Position numbers and translations under genes: made by a program
From: Paracoccaceae bacterium
Lineage (GTDB): Bacteria; Pseudomonadota; Alphaproteobacteria; Rhodobacterales; Rhodobacteraceae
DNA: 32,294 nucleotides
Assembly (NCBI GenBank): GCA_029862205.1
Contig: JAOTXT010000052.1
Location: forward strand, 1 to 32,294
Direction: 5' to 3'
In this document: in pieces, positions 29,260 to 32,294 of the stretch
Layout: each line of letters starts with the position of its first letter
Position numbering within the stretch: position 1 is the stretch's first letter
Notes under the pieces: model-generated
What the model was told of the DNA's origin: nothing
The model's input: the letters and a program-made list of their open reading frames with translations, nothing else
The model's database searches: none

Positions 29260-31887
29260 ATGGCCGAGACAGAGAGCCATAGGACCACCACAAGCGCCGA
29301 GGACATTGCCGCCCAGGTCGATACCGGGGGGCGCAACCCTGACAATTGGCAGGGCAAGCTAATCCTCTCGCTCGCCTTCATTTGGGCGGTCTTCCAGCTT
29401 TACATCGCGTCGAACCTTCCCTTCTGGATGGCCGAGAACACCGGAATGAAGTGGTTCGTCGTCACCAATTCCGACGCAAGACGCATCCATTTCGCCTTCG
29501 CATTGGTTCTGGCCGCGATGGCCTATCCGATGTTCAAGTCCAGTTCGCGCGCGCGGATACCCTGGTACGACTGGGTGCTGATCGCGCTCAGTCTGGTGGT
29601 GGCGCTGCACGCGGTGGTGTTCCGCGAGGAAATCGCGGTCCGCGCGGGTCTGCCGACACCTGGCGACTTGGTCGTTTCTTCCGTCGGCATGCTGATCCTG
29701 GCGAGTGCGATCTACCGTTCGCTGGGCCTGCCGTTGATGATCGTCGGCATGGTCTTCGTTGCTTATGTGTTCTTCGGCGACTCGCGAAACTTGCCCGAAG
29801 TGATGCAGTGGAAAGGCGCCTCGTTCGGCAAGGCGATGTGGCACTTTTGGATGCAGGGCGAGGGCGTCTTCGGTGTCGCGCTTTCCGTCTCAACGTCGTT
29901 GATCTTCCTCTTCGTGCTGTTCGGCGCAATCCTCGAGAAGGCGGGGGCCGGCAATTACTTCATCAAGATCGCCTTCGCGCTTCTGGGCCATCTGCGGGGC
30001 GGCCCGGCCAAGGCGGCGGTTGTCGCCTCGGCGATGAGCGGCCTCTATTCCGGCTCGTCGATTGCCAACGTGGTGACCACCGGCACGTTCACGATCCCGT
30101 TGATGAAGCGCACGGGCTTCCCGCCCGAGAAAGCGGGCGCGGTCGAGGTGGCATCTTCGACGAATGGCCAGCTCACTCCACCAGTGATGGGCGCCGCGGC
30201 CTTCCTGATCGCCGAGTTCACCGGCATCGCCTATACGGACATCATCAAGCATGCCCTGGTGCCCGCCCTGATCAGCTATATCGCGCTGGTCTACATCGTG
30301 CATCTGGAAGCCCTGAAGATGGGCCTCAAGGGCCTGCCGAAGCATTCCTCGACCCTGACGCTGGCCAACAAGCTGATCGGCTTCTTGACCGGCTTTATCG
30401 GTATCGCGGCGCTGGGCGCGGCGGTATATTACGGGCTCGGCTGGATCAAGGTGGCGATGCCCGAAAGCGCGTTCCTGATCGTCACCATCGGCACGGCGGC
30501 GGCTTATCTGGCGCTGCTTTGGATCGCGTCTCAGCGGCCGGATCTGGAGATCGACGACCCAAATGCGCCGATCACCGAATTGCCCAAGGCGGGGGACGTG
30601 GCCAAGACCGGTTACTACTTCATCCTGCCGATCGTGATCCTGATCTGGTGCATCGTCGTCGAGCGCCTATCGCCCGCATTGTCGGCCTTCTGGGCGACGG
30701 TCGCGATGATCATCGTCGCGCTGACCCAGCATCCGATCAAGGCGGTCATGCGCGGGCAGGGCGGCGAGGTCGCGCATGCATTCAGCCGCGGCGTGTCCGA
30801 ATGGATCGATGGCATGATCTCGGGATCGCGCAACATGATCGGGATCGGCGTCGCCACCGGTGCCGCCGGTATCGTGGTCGGCACGATCTCGCTGACCGGC
30901 GCGCATCAGGTTGTCGGCGAATTGGTCGAGTTCCTGTCTGGCGGCAGTCTGATCGTGATGCTGATCTTGGTTGCTGCGATGAGTCTGCTGCTGGGAATGG
31001 GTCTGCCAACGACCGCGAACTATATCGTGGTCTCGTCACTAATGGCGCCGGTGATCGTGATCGTCGGTGCCCAGAATGACCTCGTGGTTCCGCTGATCGC
31101 GGTGCATCTGTTCGTCTTCTATTTCGGCATCCTGGCGGATGATACGCCGCCTGTGGGGCTGGCGGCCTTCGCTGCGGCGGCGATCAGCCGAGGTGACCCG
31201 ATCAAAACCGGTGTGCAGGGCTTCATGTATGACATCCGGACCGCGCTTTTGCCGTTCCTGTTCATCTTCAACACCGACCTTCTGTTGATCGATGTCGGCG
31301 TGGCGCAGGCGGTCGTCGTCTTTGTCGTTGGGGTGATCGCGATGATCTGCTTCGCGGCGGCGACGCAGGGGTATTTCTTTGCCCCGAACAAGATCTGGGA
31401 AGTGCCGATTCTGTTGCTGATCGCCTTCACCCTGTTCAGGCCGGGCTATTGGCTGGACCAGATCGAGGCGCCCTTCACCGCCTATGAAGGGACCGCGATC
31501 ATCGAACAAGCGGGCGCCTTGCCCGAAGGGACCGAAATGCGGGTCGTTGTGGCGGGGCCTGACTTCGACACCGGGGAGATCACGAAGTCGACCTTCGTGC
31601 CGGAGATGCCGGCGCCAGGCGATGGGGCCGAACGTTTGAACGGCGTCGGCCTGACGACCCTGATCGAGGAAGGCGTGATCAAGCTCGAGGAGCCGCCCTT
31701 CGGTTCGCCCTATTTCGAGAAGCTCAGCCGGCAATACGACTTCTATGCGGATGAGCCGGTGCAAATCATCAAGGCCGAGGTCGCGGCTGACCGGATGCGA
31801 AAAGAGGTGTTCTTTATCCCGGCCCTTCTGCTCCTGGGTCTGTTGATCCTGGTCCAGCGCCGGCGTGCGACCCAACCGGCATTCTGA
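29260..31887 (+). CDS. TRAP transporter permease, fused 4TM/12TM (DctQM) protein
   Basis: This 875-aa inner-membrane protein fuses the small DctQ-like part (about residues 30-190, four helices) with the large DctM-like part (about 200-730). Typical large-subunit segments are visible: MSGLYSGSSIANVVTTGTFTIPLMKRTGF, SSTNGQLTPPVMGAAAF, and LGMGLPTTANYIV in the second repeat, with YFGILADDTPPVGLAA. A soluble stretch (about 745-850) and a last helix near the C-terminus follow. This fused form is standard for TAXI-type TRAP systems and partners the receptor at 27090. GGGAGG lies 6 bases upstream of the ATG. Confidence 0.93.
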   Translation: MAETESHRTTTSAEDIAAQVDTGGRNPDNWQGKLILSLAFIWAVFQLYIASNLPFWMAENTGMKWFVVTNSDARRIHFAFALVLAAMAYPMFKSSSRARIPWYDWVLIALSLVVALHAVVFREEIAVRAGLPTPGDLVVSSVGMLILASAIYRSLGLPLMIVGMVFVAYVFFGDSRNLPEVMQWKGASFGKAMWHFWMQGEGVFGVALSVSTSLIFLFVLFGAILEKAGAGNYFIKIAFALLGHLRGGPAKAAVVASAMSGLYSGSSIANVVTTGTFTIPLMKRTGFPPEKAGAVEVASSTNGQLTPPVMGAAAFLIAEFTGIAYTDIIKHALVPALISYIALVYIVHLEALKMGLKGLPKHSSTLTLANKLIGFLTGFIGIAALGAAVYYGLGWIKVAMPESAFLIVTIGTAAAYLALLWIASQRPDLEIDDPNAPITELPKAGDVAKTGYYFILPIVILIWCIVVERLSPALSAFWATVAMIIVALTQHPIKAVMRGQGGEVAHAFSRGVSEWIDGMISGSRNMIGIGVATGAAGIVVGTISLTGAHQVVGELVEFLSGGSLIVMLILVAAMSLLLGMGLPTTANYIVVSSLMAPVIVIVGAQNDLVVPLIAVHLFVFYFGILADDTPPVGLAAFAAAAISRGDPIKTGVQGFMYDIRTALLPFLFIFNTDLLLIDVGVAQAVVVFVVGVIAMICFAAATQGYFFAPNKIWEVPILLLIAFTLFRPGYWLDQIEAPFTAYEGTAIIEQAGALPEGTEMRVVVAGPDFDTGEITKSTFVPEMPAPGDGAERLNGVGLTTLIEEGVIKLEEPPFGSPYFEKLSRQYDFYADEPVQIIKAEVAADRMRKEVFFIPALLLLGLLILVQRRRATQPAF

Positions 31888-31909
31888 ACAACAGAGATGC
31901 AAACCAACT

Positions 31910-31940
31910 GGGACCCTGCGGGGTCCCGGTTTCGTTTTCC
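31910..31940 (+). terminator. Rho-independent terminator after the TRAP permease gene
   Basis: GGGACCC-TGCG-GGGTCCC forms a perfect 7-bp stem with a tetraloop, followed by the T-rich GGTTTCGTTTTCC. It lies 23 bp after the permease stop, a standard position. Confidence 0.8.
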
Positions 31941-32139
31941 AGCAGTTCTTATGTGATTGACTCGCGCTTTCGGTGGGACAATCCTCTCCCGGTCTTTGGG
32001 AGATGCGGATGACCCATTTGGTCGATGACCGCCGGAACGGACGCCGGGCGACGGGGACAGACCTCGTCACCTGACGGATGCGCGATCGCGGGGCAGGGGC
32101 CCCGACTCGACGTATCCATCGCGTTCCGGACCCAAGACC

Positions 32140-32294
32140 ATGCCGACATTTGAGAATTTGCGACTCGCCATCGATATCGGTGGCACCTTCACCGATGTCG
32201 CGGTCGCCGGGCCTGGCGGCGCGGTTCTAGCGACCGCGAAGACACCGACAACGCCGCACGATCCCACGATGGGGCACTAGCTGGGGCCAGGCGG
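32140..32294 (+). CDS. Hydantoinase A / N-methylhydantoinase family, N-terminal fragment with apparent frameshift
   Basis: The fragment opens with LAIDIGGTFTDVAVAG, the ATP-binding signature of the HyuA/oxoprolinase family, whose members hydrolyse hydantoins, N-methylhydantoin or 5-oxoproline with ATP. After 46 codons a TAG is met at 32278-32280. Adding one G to the run at 32271-32274 removes the stop and gives DPTMGALAGARR, as in intact family members, so a lost base is likely (real mutation or sequencing error). The rest of the gene lies beyond the window. The ATG at 32140 has only a weak ribosome site. Confidence 0.7.

Noticed and set aside
29346-31079. Long open frame (577 codons) on the plus strand inside the TRAP permease gene
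   Set aside because: It overlaps the permease in another frame and reads as Arg/Asp-rich nonsense with no domain, while the permease frame has clear family motifs.

Overview
The window is GC-rich, gene-dense DNA. Its gene content (PotABCD-type ABC importer with a Tat-dependent binding protein, TAXI-TRAP transporter, Entner-Doudoroff enzymes, a GntR and an RpiR regulator, Rieske N-demethylase-like oxygenase) suggests an alphaproteobacterium, probably of the marine Rhodobacterales/Rhodospirillales type. This is inferred from gene content, not from a marker gene. No rRNA, tRNA or CRISPR array was seen.

Region A (1-13.3 kb) looks like a one-carbon catabolic island built on a corrinoid methyltransferase. 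On the minus strand from 6891 leftwards run a Tat-exported solute-binding protein, an ABC ATPase, two permeases (the first frameshifted), an unrecognised 158-aa protein, a molybdopterin/4Fe-4S oxidoreductase and the start of a ferredoxin-like Fe-S subunit cut by the window edge. Divergently on the plus strand run an MttB-superfamily methyltransferase without a pyrrolysine codon, its B12-binding corrinoid protein, a RamA-type [2Fe-2S]/ASKHA corrinoid activase and a GntR regulator. Facing them on the minus strand is a methyl-tetrahydrofolate:corrinoid methyltransferase. Together these give a full route: import a methylated compound (probably a quaternary amine), move a methyl group to cob(I)alamin, pass it to tetrahydrofolate, and repair oxidised corrinoid. 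Characterised relatives come mainly from anaerobes, so this is the most interesting system here. The 380-bp divergent promoter region carries a pair of direct repeats 30 bp apart that could be the GntR operator.

Region B (13.4-15.4 kb) is a junction: an IS30-family element with recognisable terminal inverted repeats, a tandem extra copy of its left end, and a patch of palindromic GTAGGGTGG-type repeats with a long near-perfect hairpin.

Region C (15.4-32.3 kb) is a second catabolic island. On the minus strand are a D-2-hydroxyacid dehydrogenase, an SDR, KDG kinase and KDPG aldolase. Divergently on the plus strand are a 3-hydroxyisobutyrate/threonate dehydrogenase family enzyme, an RpiR regulator with a perfect inverted repeat upstream, then a tight run of a Rieske oxygenase, an Asp/Glu-racemase/arylmalonate-decarboxylase-like protein, a sulfotransferase-like protein, an MDR oxidoreductase, an enolase-superfamily enzyme resembling 4-hydroxyproline-betaine epimerase, and a class III aminotransferase. 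A second unit encodes a TAXI receptor, a D-cysteine desulfhydrase/cysteate lyase family PLP enzyme and a fused TRAP permease, closed by a terminator. A HyuA-type hydantoinase gene starts at the right edge. The substrate is unknown; an N-methylated amino acid or betaine is the best guess.

Three genes (ABC permease, KDPG aldolase, HyuA) appear to be missing one base in a G/C homopolymer. Restoring it gives family-like proteins in each case, so sequencing error is a serious possibility.
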